A stretch of DNA of 64,000 nt from Cavia porcellus (lineage: Eukaryota > Chordata > Mammalia > Rodentia > Caviidae): assembly GCF_034190915.1 (NCBI RefSeq), contig NW_026947547.1:1090001-1154000 (forward strand), given 5' to 3'. Positions within the stretch are counted from its first letter, which is position 1. Each line of letters starts with the position of its first letter. Below, piece after piece: positions 1 to 10,504 of this stretch. Below the pieces are notes generated by a model. The model ran no database searches, was not told the DNA's origin, and was given only the letters and a program-made list of their open reading frames with translations. The translations under genes and the position numbers were made by a program.

Positions 1-714
1 GGGTTAGTGCTAGGGTTAAGGCTAGGTTTAGGGTTACGTTTGGGTTAGGTTTTGGGTTAGATTAGGGTTAGGGTTCAGGGTTAAGTTAGGGGTAGGGTTA
101 GAGTTAGTTTTAGGGTTAGGGTTTCATTAGAGTTAGTGTTATGGTTTGGGTTATGGTTAGGGTTGGGGTTGGGGTTAGGGTTGTGGTTGTGGTTGGCGAT
201 AGGTTTAGAGCAAGGTTTAAGGATAGAGTTAGGGTTAGGGTTCGGTTTAGATTTGGTTAGGGTTGGTTAGGGTAAGTGTTAGGCTTAGGTTTATGGGTAA
301 GGTAGGTTTAGTGTTGGGGTTAGGGTTAGGGTTGGGTTAGGGTTAGTGTTAGGGTTACCGTTAGGGTTAGGGTTAGATTTACGTTTAGGGTTAGGGTTGG
401 TTTTCAGGTTAGGCTTAGGATTAGGCTTTTGGTTAGGTTTTAGTTTAGGGTTAATTTAGGGTTTTTCGTTTGGTTAGGTTTAGGGTTAGGGTTAGGCTTA
501 GGCTTAGGTTTAGGGTTAGGGTTAGATTTAGGGTTAGTTTTAGTGTCAGGGTTGTGTTACAGTTAGGGTTAGGGTTAGGGTTAGGATTAGGCCTATGGTA
601 GGGTCAGGGTAACGTTAGGGTTAGAGTACTCTTATCGTTAGTGTTATGGTTATGGTTAGGGTTAGGGTTCGTGTTGTGTTAGGTTTAGGGTTAGGGTTAG
701 GGTTAGGGTTAGAG
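1..714 (+). repeat. Block A, copy 1 (cut by window edge)
   Basis: Block A anchors in order: CATTAG near 124, GGCGATAGG near 195, TTTTCAGG at 401, CTTTTGG near 425, GTGTCAGGGTTGTGTTAC near 543, GCCTATGG near 592 and the AGAGTACTCT box at 623-632. It has a private variant GTTTTTCGTTTGG at about 460 where other copies read GGTTGGTTTCGGTTGG. Only the copy at 24,708 shares it. Confidence 0.75.
623..632. repeat. 10-bp palindrome AGAGTACTCT in block A
   Basis: This perfect 10-bp palindrome lies in the 3' part of block A and is followed by TATCGTTAG. Identical copies sit at 3197-3206, 16472-16481, 18798-18807, 19884-19893, 24181-24190 and 60218-60227. Six other A copies have AGGGTACTCT (1405, 8464, 10323, 13384, 25377 and 30037), and the copy at 63697 has AGAGTACTGT. 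It is one of the most stable departures from TTAGGG in the window; no function is shown. Confidence 0.8.
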
Positions 715-1499
715 TTATGTTTTGGGTTAGGGTTAGGTTAGGGTTAGTATTAGGGTTCGGGTTGGGTTAGTGTTAGGTTTAGGGCTAGGGTTAGGGGTAG
801 GTTTGGGTTAAGTTTTGTGTTAGGTTAGGATTAGGGTTAGGGTTAGGGTTAGGGTTAAGGTTAGGGGTAGGGTTAGAGTTAGTGTTCGGGTTAGGGTTTC
901 ATTAGTGTTAGTGTTATGGTTCGGGTTATGGTTAGGGTTGGGTTTGGGGTTAGGGTTGTGGTTGTGGTTGGCGATAGGTTTAGGGCAAGGTTTAGGGTTA
1001 GGGTTAGGGTTAGGGTTCGGTTTAGATTTGGTTATGGTTGGTTAGGGTAAGTGTTAGGCTTAGGTTTATGGGTAGGGTAGGGTTAGTATTACGGTTAGGG
1101 TTAGGGTTGGTTTAGGGTTAGTGTTAGGGTTACAGTTAGGGTTAGGATTAGGGTTATATTTACGTTTAGGGTTAGGGTTGGGTTTCATGTTAGGGTTAGA
1201 GTTAGGCTTTAGGTTAGGTTTAAGTTTAGGGTTAATTTAGGGTTGGTTTCGGTTGGTTAGGGTTAGGGTTATGCTTAGGCTTAGGCCTAGGTTTAGTGTT
1301 AGTGTTAGATTTAGGGTTAGGTTTAGTTTCAGTGTTGTGTTACAGTTAGGATTAGGGTTAGGATTAGTTTGGGCTTATGGTAGGGTAAGGGTAGCGTTAG
1401 GGTTAGGGTACTCTTATCATTAGGGTTATCGTTATGGTTAGGGTTAGGGTACGTGTTGGGTTATGTTTAGGATTAGGGTTAGTGTTAGGGTTAGGGTTA
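715..1499 (+). repeat. Block A, copy 2
   Basis: Complete copy. It opens with the standard A start TTATGTTTTGGGTTAGG, then GTATTAGGGTTCGGG, CATTAG near 899, GGCGATAGG near 970, CTTTAGGTTAGG near 1207 (CTTTTGG mutated), GTGTTGTGTTAC near 1331 and AGGGTACTCT at 1405. It directly follows copy 1, the only head-to-tail A-A pair in the window. Confidence 0.75.
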
Positions 1500-2528
1500 G
1501 GTGTTAGGTTTAGAGTTAGGTTTAGGGTTGGTTTAGGGTTAGGCTTAGGGTTAAGTTTAGGTTTAGTGTTGGTTATGGTTCGTTAGGGATATGGTTAGGG
1601 TTAGTGTTTGGGTTAGGGTTAGTTATAGGGTTGGGTTCGGTTTCGGGTTAGGCTTAGGTTTAGGGTTGGGTTAGTTTTACTATTAAGGTTGGGTTAGGGT
1701 TAGGGTTAGGGTTAGCGTTAAGGTTAGGGTTAACGTTTGGGTTAGGGTTAGATTAGGGTTAGGCTTAGAGTTAGGGTTAGGGTTACGTTTAGTGTTGGAT
1801 TAGGTGTAAATTTAGACTTAGTGTTACGGTTATGGTTCGGGTTAGTTTAAGGTTAGGGTTATAGTTGGGGTTAGGCTTTGGGTGGGGGTAAGGGTTAGGG
1901 TTAGGGCTAGGGTTAGGGTTAGGCTTAGGGTTTGAGGGTTAGGGTTAGTGTTGGAGGTTTAGGGTAACATTTAGGATTAGGTCTCAGGTTAGGTGTAGCG
2001 TTCGGTTTAGGGTTAGCGTTAGGTTAGGTTTAGGTTCAGGGATAGGGCTAGGGTTAGGATTAGTGTTCGGTTAGAGTTAGGGTTAGGGTTAGCCTTGGGG
2101 TTAGTGTTAGGGTGAGGGTGAGGGTTAGGTTAGGGTTAGGATTGGGTTAGAGTTAGGGTAACAATTAGGGTTAGTGTTAGGGTGTGAATCAGAGTCAGTT
2201 TGTGGGTTACGGCTACCATTACAGTTAGGGTTAGGTTTAGGTTTAGGGTTAGGGTTGTGTTAGGGTTAGGTTTAGAGTTAGGGTTAGGGTTCGGGTTCGG
2301 GCTAGGATTAATATCATTGGGTTATGGTTATGGTTAGTGTTAGGGTTACGTTTGGCTTAGGATTAGGTTTAGGGTTAGGGTTGTGTTAGTGTTAGGGATA
2401 GGGTTAGTGTTAGGGTTTGGTTAGGGTTAGGGTTAGTGTTAGGGTTACTGTTAGAGTTATTGGGTTATGGTTAGGGTTTTGGTTACGTTTATGGTTGGGT
2501 TTGGGTTAGGGTTAGGGTGAGGGTTAGG
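1500..2528 (+). repeat. Block B, copy 1 (alpha type)
   Basis: B anchors: GGTGTTAGGTTTAGAG at 1500, GTTCGTTAGGGATATGG near 1578, GGTTGGGTTCGGTTTCGGG near 1630, GGATTAGGTGTAA near 1797, GGTGGGGGTAAGG near 1879, GGAGGTTTAGGGTAACATTTAGG near 1953, GAATCAGAGTCAG near 2186 and AATATCATTGGG near 2310. It is missing the B segment with GATTAGGGTTCGG and GGATTAGAG. It ends with the ATTGGGTTATGG linker that regularly precedes block A. AATATCATT instead of AATATTATT is shared only with the copy at 14,786. Confidence 0.72.
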
Positions 2529-3290
2529 GTTATGTTTTGGGTTAGGTTTGGGTTAGGGTTAGTATTAGGGTTCAGGTTGGGTTAGTGTTATGGTTAGGGC
2601 TAGGGTTAGTGTTACGTTTGGGTTAGGTTTTGGGTTAGGTTAGTGTTAGGGTTAGGGTTAAGGTTAGGCGTAGGGTTAGAGTTAGTGTTAGGGTTAGGGT
2701 TTCATTAGTGTTAGTGTTATGGTTCGGGTTATGGTTAGGGTTGGGGTTGGGGTTAGGGTTGTGGTTGTGGTTGGCGATAGGTTTACGGCAAGGTTTACGG
2801 ATAGGGTTACGGTTAGGGTGAGGTTTAGATTAGGTTAGGTTTTGTTAGGTTAAGTGTTAGGCTTAGGTTTATGGGTAGGGTAGGGTTAGTGTTAGTGCTT
2901 GGGTTAGGTTTGTGTTAGGGTTAGTGTTAGGGTTACAGTTAGGGTTAGATTTACGTTTAGGGTTAGGGTTGGGTTTCAGTTTAGGGTTAGGGTTAGGCTT
3001 TTGGTTAGGTTTAAGTTTAGGGTTAATTTAGGGTTGGTTTCGGTTAGTTGGGGTTAGGGTTAGGCTTAGGCTTATGCTTAGGTTTAGGCTTAGGGTTAGA
3101 TTTAGAGTTAGGTTTAGTGTCAGGGTTGTGTTACGGTTAGGGTTAGGGTTCGGGTTATGTTTAGGCCTATGGTAGGGTAAGGGTAGCGTTAGGGTTAGAG
3201 TACTCTTATCCTTAGGGATATGGTTATGGTTAGAGTTAGGGTTCGTGTTGGGTTAGGTTTAGGGTTAGGGTTAGGGTTGGGTTAGGGTTG
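2529..3290 (+). repeat. Block A, copy 3
   Basis: Complete A copy with CATTAG near 2702, GGCGATAGG near 2771, GGTTTCAG near 2970, CTTTTGG near 2998 and AGAGTACTCT at 3197. It reads GATTAGGTTAGGTTTTG near 2826 where other copies read GATTTGGTTAGGGTTGG. The copy at 15,819 has the same change, so the two are sisters. Confidence 0.75.
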
Positions 3291-6200
3291 CTGTTGGGGT
3301 TGTGGTTCAGGTTGGGGTTGGGGTTGAGTTTGGGTTTAAGGTTAGGGCTAGGTTAAGCGTTAGGTTTAAGGTTAGGGTAAGGGTTAGGGTTAGGGTTAGT
3401 GTTTGGGTTAGGGTTAGCTTTAGGGTTAGGGTTAGGTTTAGTTTTGGGTTAACGTTGGGTTAGTATTAGGGTTAGTTTTAAGTTTAGGGTTAGGGTTAGG
3501 GTTAGGGTTAGGTTAAGTTTATGCTTTGGGTTATTATTAGGGTTAGGTTTAGGGTTGGGTTAGGGTTGTTTAGGGTTAGGGTTAGGATTAATCTTAGGGT
3601 TAGGGTTAAGGTTTGGGTTGTTTTAGGTTGGTTTCGGTTAGGGTTAGGGTTAGGTTTCGTGTTGGGTTAGGTTTAGGGTTAGTGTTAGGATTATGCTTAG
3701 CCTTAGGGTAAGGGATAGTGTTAGGGCTATGGTTGTGTTAGGGTTAGGGTTATGGTTAGGGTTAGGGTTAGGTTTAGTGTTGGTTTAGGTTTAGGGTTAG
3801 GGTCAGGGTTACGGTTTAGGGCTAGAATTAGGGTTAAGTTTAAGTTTATGGTATATGTTGTTTTAACGTTAGGGTTAGGTTTAGGTTTAGGTTTGGGTTG
3901 GTTTAGGTTTACGTTTAGGGTTAGTGTTATAGTGTTAGGTTCAGGGTTAGGGTTAGTGTTAGGTTGAGGGTTAGGGTTAGGATTAGGGTTATGTTTAGGG
4001 TTAGGGTTACGTTTAGTGTTTGGTTAGGTGTACGGTTAGGCTTAGTTTTATGTTTAGGGTAAATGTTTGGTTAAGGTTAGACAGGGTTAGGGTTAATTTT
4101 AGGGTTGGGTTGGGTAAGGTTTACGGTTAGAGTTAGTGTTATGGTTTGTGTTAGCGTCAGGGTTAGGGTTAGCGTTAGGCTTAGTGTTAGGTTTAGGGTT
4201 ATGTTTAGGGTTAGGGATAGGTTAGGGTTAGTGTTAGGGTTACGTTTAGTGTTCGGGTAGGTTTAGGGTTAGGTTTAGAGTTAGGATTACAGTTAAGGTT
4301 AGGGTTAGGGTTACGTTTAGTGTTGGGTTAGGTGTAGGTTTAGGGTTAGTGTTACGTTTAGGGTTAGGGTTAGTTTAGGGTAGGGTTAGAGTTGGCATTG
4401 GTTTTAGGGTGTGGGTAAGGTTTACGGTTAGGGTTAGGGTTAGGGTGAGGGTTAGGAAAAATGTTGGGTTAAGGTTAGGGTTAGTTTTAGGGTTAGGGTT
4501 AGGGTTAGGTTTGGGGTAGGTTTAGAGTTGGGTTAGGGTTAGGGTTAGGGTTGGGTTAGGTTTAGGGTTAGGGTTATGGTTGGGTTAGGGTTGGTGTTGG
4601 GGTTGCTGTTCAGGTTGGGGTTGGGTTCGTTTTGGATTTGAGGTTAGGGCTAGGTTAAGGGTTAGGGTTAGGTTTAGGTTTACAGTTAGGTTTAGAATTA
4701 GATTTAGGGTTAGGTTTAGGTTTAGTGTTAGGGTTAGGGTTAGGATTAGGGGGAGTGTTTGGGTTAGGCTTAGCTTATGGTTAGGGTTAGGTTTATTTTT
4801 CGGTTATGTTTAGGTTAGGGTTAAGGTTGGGTTAGGATTAGGTGTAGGGTTAGGTTTAAGGTTAGGGTTAGAGTTAGGGTTTGGGTTACGTTAGGGTTAT
4901 GGGTTGGGTTAGAATTAGGGTTAGGTTTAGGGTTGGGTTAGGGTTAAGCTTAGGGTTAGGGTTAGGGTTAGCGTTGGTTTGCGTTAGGTTTAGGGTTAGG
5001 GTTAGTGTTGGGTAGGTTTAGGGTTAGTGTTAGGTTTATGCTAAATGTTAGGTTTATGGATAGTGTTTGGGCTAGAGTTGTATTAGGATTAGGATTAGCT
5101 TAGGGTTAGGTTTAGGTTTAGGGTTGGGTTGGGTTAGGTATACGGTTAGGGTTAGTGTTATGGTGAATGTTAGGGTCAGGGTTAGGGTTAGAGTTAGGGT
5201 TATTGTTAGGTTTAGGGTCAAGGTTAGGGTTAGGGTCAGGGTTTAGATCTTGAGTTAGGGTTAGGGTTAAATTTAGGTTAAATGTTGGGTTAAGGTTATG
5301 GTTATGGTTAGGGTTAGGGTTGGCTTAGGGTGGTGTTTTGTTAGGTATACGGTTAGGGTTAGTGTTATGGTGAGTGTTAGAGTAAGGGTTAGGGTAAGGA
5401 TTAGGGTTATTGTTAGGTTTAGGTTTGGGGTTAGGGTTAGGGTTATGATTAGGGTTAAGGTTGCTTCAGGTTTGGGGATGTGGTTAAAGTTGTGGTTGTG
5501 GTTGGGGTTGGCGTTAGATTTAGAACAAGTGTTAGGGATAGGATTAGGGTTAGGGTTTGGTTTAGATTTGGTTAGGGTTGTTTTGGGTAAGTGTTAGGGT
5601 TAGGTTTTGGGTCGGCTTAGGGTTAGTGTTAGGGTTAGGGTTACGGTTGGGTTAGAGTTAGTGTTAGGGTCACAGTTAGGGTTAGGTTTAGGGTTAGGGT
5701 TGGGTTTGGTTTAGGGTTTGGGTTAAGGATGGTTTAGGGTTAGGATTTGGTTTCAAATTAGGGTTAGGGATAGGCTTTTGGTTAGGTTTAGGGTTAGGGT
5801 TAATTTAGGGTTGGTTTGGGTTGGTCATGGTTAGGGTTAGGGTTAGGCTTAGGTTTACGGTTAACGTTAGGTTTAGGGATCGGTTTACTGTTAGGGTTGT
5901 GTTACGGTTAGGGTTAGTGTTAGGGTTAGTGTTAGGGCTATGGGAGGGTTAGGGTAGTGTTAGAGTTAGGCTACGGTTATCATTATGGTTATGGTTAGGG
6001 TTAGGGTTAGGGTCCTTGTTGCCTTAGTTTTAGGGTTAGTGTTAGGGTTAGGTTAGGGATGTTGTTGGGGTTGAGTTTCGGGTTGGGGTTGGGATTGGTT
6101 TTGGGTTTGAGGTTAGGGCTAGGTTAAGGGTTAGGGTTATGTTTAGGGTTATGGTTAGGGTTAGGTTTAGGGTAAGGGTTAGGGTTAGGGTTGCGTTAGT

Positions 6201-6761
6201 GTTAGGTTTAGGGTTAGGGTTATGGTTAGGTTTAGGTTTAGGTTTAGGTTTATGGTTAGGGTTGCATTAGGGATGGGGTTGGGGTTAGGGTTGTGGTTTT
6301 GGTTGGGGATGGGGTTAGGGATAGGGCAAGGCTTAGGGATAGGTTTAGGGTTAGGGTTAGATTTGGTTAGTGTTTGTTAGGTTAAGTGTTATGGTTAGGG
6401 TTAACGGTAGGCTTAGGTTTAAGGTTAGGTTTAGGGTTAGTGTTGGTTTGGGCTAGTGTTAGGGTTATGGTTAGCATTATTTTATACTTAGGTTTAGGGT
6501 TAGGTATTAGGGTTAGGGATAGGGATAGGGTTAGGGTTAGGGTTAGGGTTAGGGGTTAGTGTTAGGGATAGGGATAGGGTTAGGGTTAGGGTTAGGGTTC
6601 AATTAGTGTTAGGGTTAGGTTCAGGGTTATTGTTAGGGTTAGGGTTAGGGTTAGGTTTAGGGATACTATTAGGTGTAGGGTTAGTTTAAGTGTTAGAGGT
6701 ACTGTTATGGTTGGGTTTAGGTTAGAGTTATGGTTATGCTTAGGGTTAGGGTTAGGGTTAG
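3291..6761 (+). repeat. Block C, copy 1 (full length, about 3.5 kb)
   Basis: The longest recurring block. Order: GTTG-rich head at 3291; TATGCTTTGGG near 3522; GGATTAATCTTAGGG near 3588; TATGGTATATGTTG near 3846; AAATGTTTGG near 4061; GTTGGCATTGG near 4392; a second GTTG-rich head near 4590; TTTAGATCTTGAG at 5242; TTGCTTCAGG near 5461; GGGAGGG near 5943; a third GTTG head near 6060; GTTGCATTAGGG near 6263; and ATTATTTTATA near 6475. The repeated heads, and matching features about 1.3 kb apart, show that C itself grew by older internal duplication. Part 5460-6060 is a diverged relative of block A. Confidence 0.75.
6515..6610 (+). repeat. 49-bp local tandem duplication in block C copy 1
   Basis: The motif AGGGATAGGGATAGGG starts at 6515 and again at 6564, each time followed by several TTAGGG units. 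The matching regions near 28,765 and 61,650 have one copy only, so the duplication is private to this copy. Confidence 0.75.
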
Positions 6762-7865
6762 TGTTGGATTATGGTTAGAGTTTAGTTTTAGGGTTGGGTT
6801 AGGGTTAGGCTTAGGGTTAGGGTTAGGTTTAGTTTTGGTTAGGGTTCGATAGAGATAGCGTTAGGGTTAGTGTTACGGTTAGGTTTAGATTAGGGTTCGG
6901 GTTAGGCTTTGGTTTAGGGTTAGGGTTGGGATTAGTGTTTAGGTTGGTTTGGGTTAAGGTTAGGGTTAAGTTTATGGTCAGCATTAGGTTTAGGTGTTAG
7001 GGTTAGGGTTAGTGTTTCTGTTAGGGTTAGGTATAGTGTTGGGTTCGGTTTCGGATTAGAGTTAGGTTTAGGGTTGGGTTAGGTTTAGAATTAGGGTTGG
7101 GTTAGGGTTAGGGTTAAGGTTAGGCTTAGCGTTAAGGTTAGGTTTAGCGTTTGATTTAGGGTTAGGTTAGGGTTAGGCTTAGAGTTAGGGTTAGGGTTAC
7201 GTTTAGTGTTGGGTTAGGTGTAGGCTTAGAGTTAATGTTAGGTTTAGGGTTAGTTTAAGGTTAGGGTTAGAGTTGGGGTTAGTCTTGAGTGGGTGTATGG
7301 GTTAGGGTTAGGGTATGGCTAGGGTTAGAGTTTGAGGGTTCGGGTTACTGTTGGTGGGTTAGGGTAAAATTTGGTGTTAGGTCTCGGGTTAGGTGTAGCG
7401 TTGGTTTAGGGTTAGGGTTAGGTTAGGTTTAGGTTTAGGGTTAGGGCTAGGTTTAGGATTAGTGTTGGTTTAGAGTTAGGGTTCGGGTTAGGTTTACGGT
7501 TAAGATTAGGGTTAGGGTCATGCTTATGGATAGGGTTAGGGTTACTTTTGTGTTAGGGTTAGTGTTAGCCTTGGGGTTAGTGTTAGGGAGAGTGTGAGGG
7601 TTAGGTTAGGTTTAGGATTGGTTTAGAGTTAGGGTGAGGATTAGGGTTAGGGTTAGGGTGAGGATCAGGGTCAGAGTCAGGGTTAGGGCTATTGTTAGAG
7701 TTAGGGTTAGGGTTAGGTTTGGGGTTAGGGTTGTGTTAGTGTTAGGGATAGGGTTAGTATTAGGGTTGGATTAGGGTTAGGGTTAGCGTTACGGTTAGTG
7801 TTATTGGGTTATTGTTAGGGTTATGGTTAGGTTTATGTTTGGGTTTGGATTAGGGTTAGGTTTAG
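6762..7865 (+). repeat. Block B, copy 2 (beta type)
   Basis: Starts with GTTGGATTATGGTTAGAG, the B start used downstream of block C. Beta-type markers: CTTGAGTGGGTGTATGG near 7287 where alpha has CTTTGGGTGGGGG, TTATGGATAGG near 7525, and GAGGATCAGGGTCAGAGTC near 7660 where alpha has GAGAATCAGGGTCAGGTTC. It ends with the ATTGGGTTATTG linker. Confidence 0.72.
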
Positions 7866-8554
7866 GTTTAGGTTTTGGATTAGTGTTGGGTTAGGGTTAG
7901 TATTAGGGTTCGGGTTGGGTTAGTGTTAGGGTTAGGGTTAAGGTTAGGGGTAGTGTTAGAGTTAGTGTTAGGGTTAGGTTTTCATTAGTGTTAGTGTTAT
8001 GGTTCGGGTTATGGTTAGGGTTGGGTATGGGGTTAGGGTTGTGGTTGTGGTGGGTGATAGGTTTAGGGCAAGGTTTAGGGATAGGGTTAGGGTTAGGGTT
8101 TGGATTAGATTTGGTTAGGGTTGGTTAGGTAAGTGTTAGGCTTAGGTTTATGGGTAGGGTAGGGTTAGTGTTAGTGTTAGGGTTAGGGTTGGGTTAGGTT
8201 TAGTGTTAGGGTTACAGTTAGAGTTAGGGTTAGGGTTGGGTTTCAGATTTGGGTTAGGGTTAGGCTTTTGGTTAGGTTTAAGTTTAGGGTTAATTTAGGG
8301 GTGGTTTCGGTTGGTTAGGGTTAGTGTTATGGTTAGGCCTAGGCTTAGCCTCAGGGTTAGGGTTAGATTTAGGGTTATGTTTAGTGTCAGGGTTGTGTTA
8401 CAGTTAGGGTTAGTGTTAGGGTTAGATTTAGTCCTATGGTAGGGTAAGGGTAGCGTTATGGTTAGGGTACTCTTATCATTAGGGTTATGGTTATGGTTAG
8501 GGTTAGGATTCGTGTCGGGTTAGGTTTAGGTTTAGGGTTAGGGTTGGGTTAGGG
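7866..8554 (+). repeat. Block A, copy 4 (internal deletion)
   Basis: A anchors are present (CATTAG near 7982, CTTTTGG near 8264, GTGTCAGGG near 8383, AGGGTACTCT at 8464). The segment carrying GGGCTAGGG and CGTTTGGGTTAGG near the start is missing: the sequence goes from GGTTGGGTTAGTG near 7912 directly to AAGGTTAGGGGTAG near 7939, a loss of roughly 50 bp against copies 3 and 5. Confidence 0.7.
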
Positions 8555-8690
8555 TTGCTGTTTGGGTTGTCGTTCAGGTTGGGGTTGGGGTTGGGTTTGG
8601 GTTTAAGGTTAGGGTTAGGTTTAGGGTTAGGTTTAGGGTAGGGTTAGGTTTAGGGATAGGGTTAGGCTTGGGTTAGTGTTAGGGTTATGG
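8555..8690 (+). repeat. Truncated block C head
   Basis: Only the GTTG-rich head remains (CTGTTTGGGTTGTCGTTCAGG, GGGTTTAAGG), followed at once by block B. The same truncated head occurs at 10,416, 24,274 and 30,130. Block A is therefore always followed by at least this head when its 3' end is intact. Confidence 0.6.
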
Positions 8691-9646
8691 TTAGGTGTTG
8701 GGTTTAGAGTTAGGGTTAGGCTTAGGGTTAGGGTTAAGTTTAGTGTTGGTTAGGGTTCGTTAGGGATAGGGTTAGAGTTAGGGTCACGGTTATGTTTAGA
8801 TTAGGGTTCGAGTTAGGCTTAGGGTTAGGGTTATGGTTGGGATTAGAGTTAAGGTTGGTTTGGGTTAGGGTTAAGGTTAGGTTAATGGTCATCATTAGGT
8901 TAAGGTGTTAGGGTTAGGGTTAGTGTTTGGGTTAGGGTTAGGTATAGGATTGGGTTCGGTTTCTGGTTAGGGTTAGGTTAAGGGTTGTGTTAGGTTTAGA
9001 ATTAAGTTTGGGTTAGGGTTAGGGTGAGGGTTAGCGTTAAGGTTAGGGTTAACGTTTGGGCTAGGGTTAGATTAGGGTTAGGCTTAGAGTTAGGGTTAGG
9101 GTTACTTTTAGTGTTGGATTAGGTTTAGAGTTAGTGTTACGGTTATGGTTATGGTTAGTTTAAGGTTAGGGTTAGAGTTGGGGTTAGGCTTTCGGTGGGG
9201 GTAAGGGTTAGCGTTAGGGTTAGGGCTAGGGTTAGGTTTAGGCTTAGGGTTTGAGGGTTACGGTTAGTGTTGGAGGTTTAGGGTAAAATTTAGGGTTAGT
9301 GCTCAGGTTAGGTGTAGCATTTGGTTTAGGGTTAGGGTTAGGTTAGGTTTAGGTTTAAGCTTAGGGCTAGGGTTAGGATTAGTGTTGGGTTACAGTTAGG
9401 GTTAGGGTTAGCCTTCTGGTTAGTGTTAGGGTGAGTGTGAGTGTTAATTTAGGGTTAGGATTGCGTTAGAGTTAGGGTGAGACTTAGGGTTAGTGTTAGA
9501 GTGAGAATCAGGGTCAGGTTCAGGGTTAGGGCTAGCATTAGATTTAGGGTTAGTTTTAGGTTTAGGGTTAGGGTTGTGTTAGGGTTATGGTTAGGGTTAG
9601 GGTTACGGTTAGGCTTAGCGTAAGGGTTAGGGTTAGGGTTAGGGTT
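8691..9646 (+). repeat. Block B, copy 3 (alpha type, 3' shortened)
   Basis: Starts GGTGTTGGGTTTAGAG. It carries GTTCGTTAGGGATAGG, GGTATAGGATTGGG, GGATTAGGTTTAG, GGTAAAATTTAGGG near 9291 and GAATCAGGGTCAGG near 9505. The AATATTATTGGG and CGTTTGGC part is missing; the block passes through GGCTTAGCGTAAGGG near 9610 into block A. Confidence 0.7.
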
Positions 9647-10415
9647 ATGTTTTGGGTTAGAGTTGGGTTAGGCTTAGTATTAGGGTTCGGGTTGGGTTAG
9701 TGTTAGGTTTACGGCTAGGGTTAGGGATACGTTTGGGTTAGGTTTTGGGTTAGCTTAGGGTTAGGGTTAGTGTTAAGGTTAGGGGTAGGGTTAGAGTTAG
9801 TGTTAGGGTTAGGGTTTCATTAGTGTTAGTGTTATGGTAAGGGTTATGGTTAGGGTTGGGTTTGGGGTTAGTGTTGTGGTTGTGGTTGGCGATAGGTTTA
9901 GGGCAAGGTTTAGGGATAGGGTTAGGGTTAGGGTTCGGTTTAGATTTGGTTATGGTTGGTTAGGGTAAGTGTTAGGCTTAGGTTTATGGGTAGGGTAGGA
10001 TTAGTATTACGGTTAGGGTTAGGGTTGTGTTAGGGTTAGTGTTAGGATTACAGTTAGGGTTAGGGTTAGGGTTAGATTTACATTTAGGGTTAGGGTTGGG
10101 TTTCAGGTTAGGGTTAGAGTTAGGCTTTTGGTTAGGTTTAAGTTTAGGGTTAATTTAGGTTTGATTTCGGATGGTTAGGGTTAGGCTTAGGCTTAGGCTT
10201 AGGCTTAGGTTTAGAGTTAGGGTTACATTTAGAGTTAGGTTTATGTCAGGGTTGTGTTACAGTTAGGTTTATTGTTAGGGTTAGGTTTAGGCCTATGGTA
10301 GGGTAAGGGTAGCGTTAGGGTTAGGGTACTCTTATCGTTAGGTTTATGGTTATGGTTAGGGTTAGGGTTCGTGTTGGGTTAGGTATAGGGTTAGGGTTAG
10401 GGTTGGGTTAGGGTT
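9647..10415 (+). repeat. Block A, copy 5
   Basis: Complete copy: ATGTTTTGGG start, CATTAG near 9818, GGCGATAGG near 9888, GGTTTCAGG near 10,100, CTTTTGG near 10,124, GCCTATGG near 10,291 and AGGGTACTCT at 10,323. It is close to copy 2 in its first half (both read TTTGGTTATGGTTGG and GTATTACGG). Confidence 0.75.
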
Positions 10416-10504
10416 GCTGTTGGGGTTGTGGTTCAGGTTGGGGTTGGGGTTTGGTTTGGGTTTAAGGTTAGGGTTAGGTTTAGGGTTAGGTTTATGGTAG
10501 GCTT
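10416..10504 (+). repeat. Truncated block C head
   Basis: GTTG-rich head (CTGTTGGGGTTGTGG) of about 90 bp, joining block A to block D. Confidence 0.55.

Noticed and set aside
5242..5254. TTTAGATCTTGAG box in block C as a regulatory site
   Set aside because: It is a stable marker (5242, 18,532, 21,952, 27,486), but it always sits in the same block context. Shared descent explains it without any function.
6475..6487. ATTATTTTATA in block C as a TATA-like promoter
   Set aside because: It is AT-rich and stands out, and it recurs near 28,730 and 61,619, but no transcript, start site or gene lies beside it. It is an inherited variant of the block.
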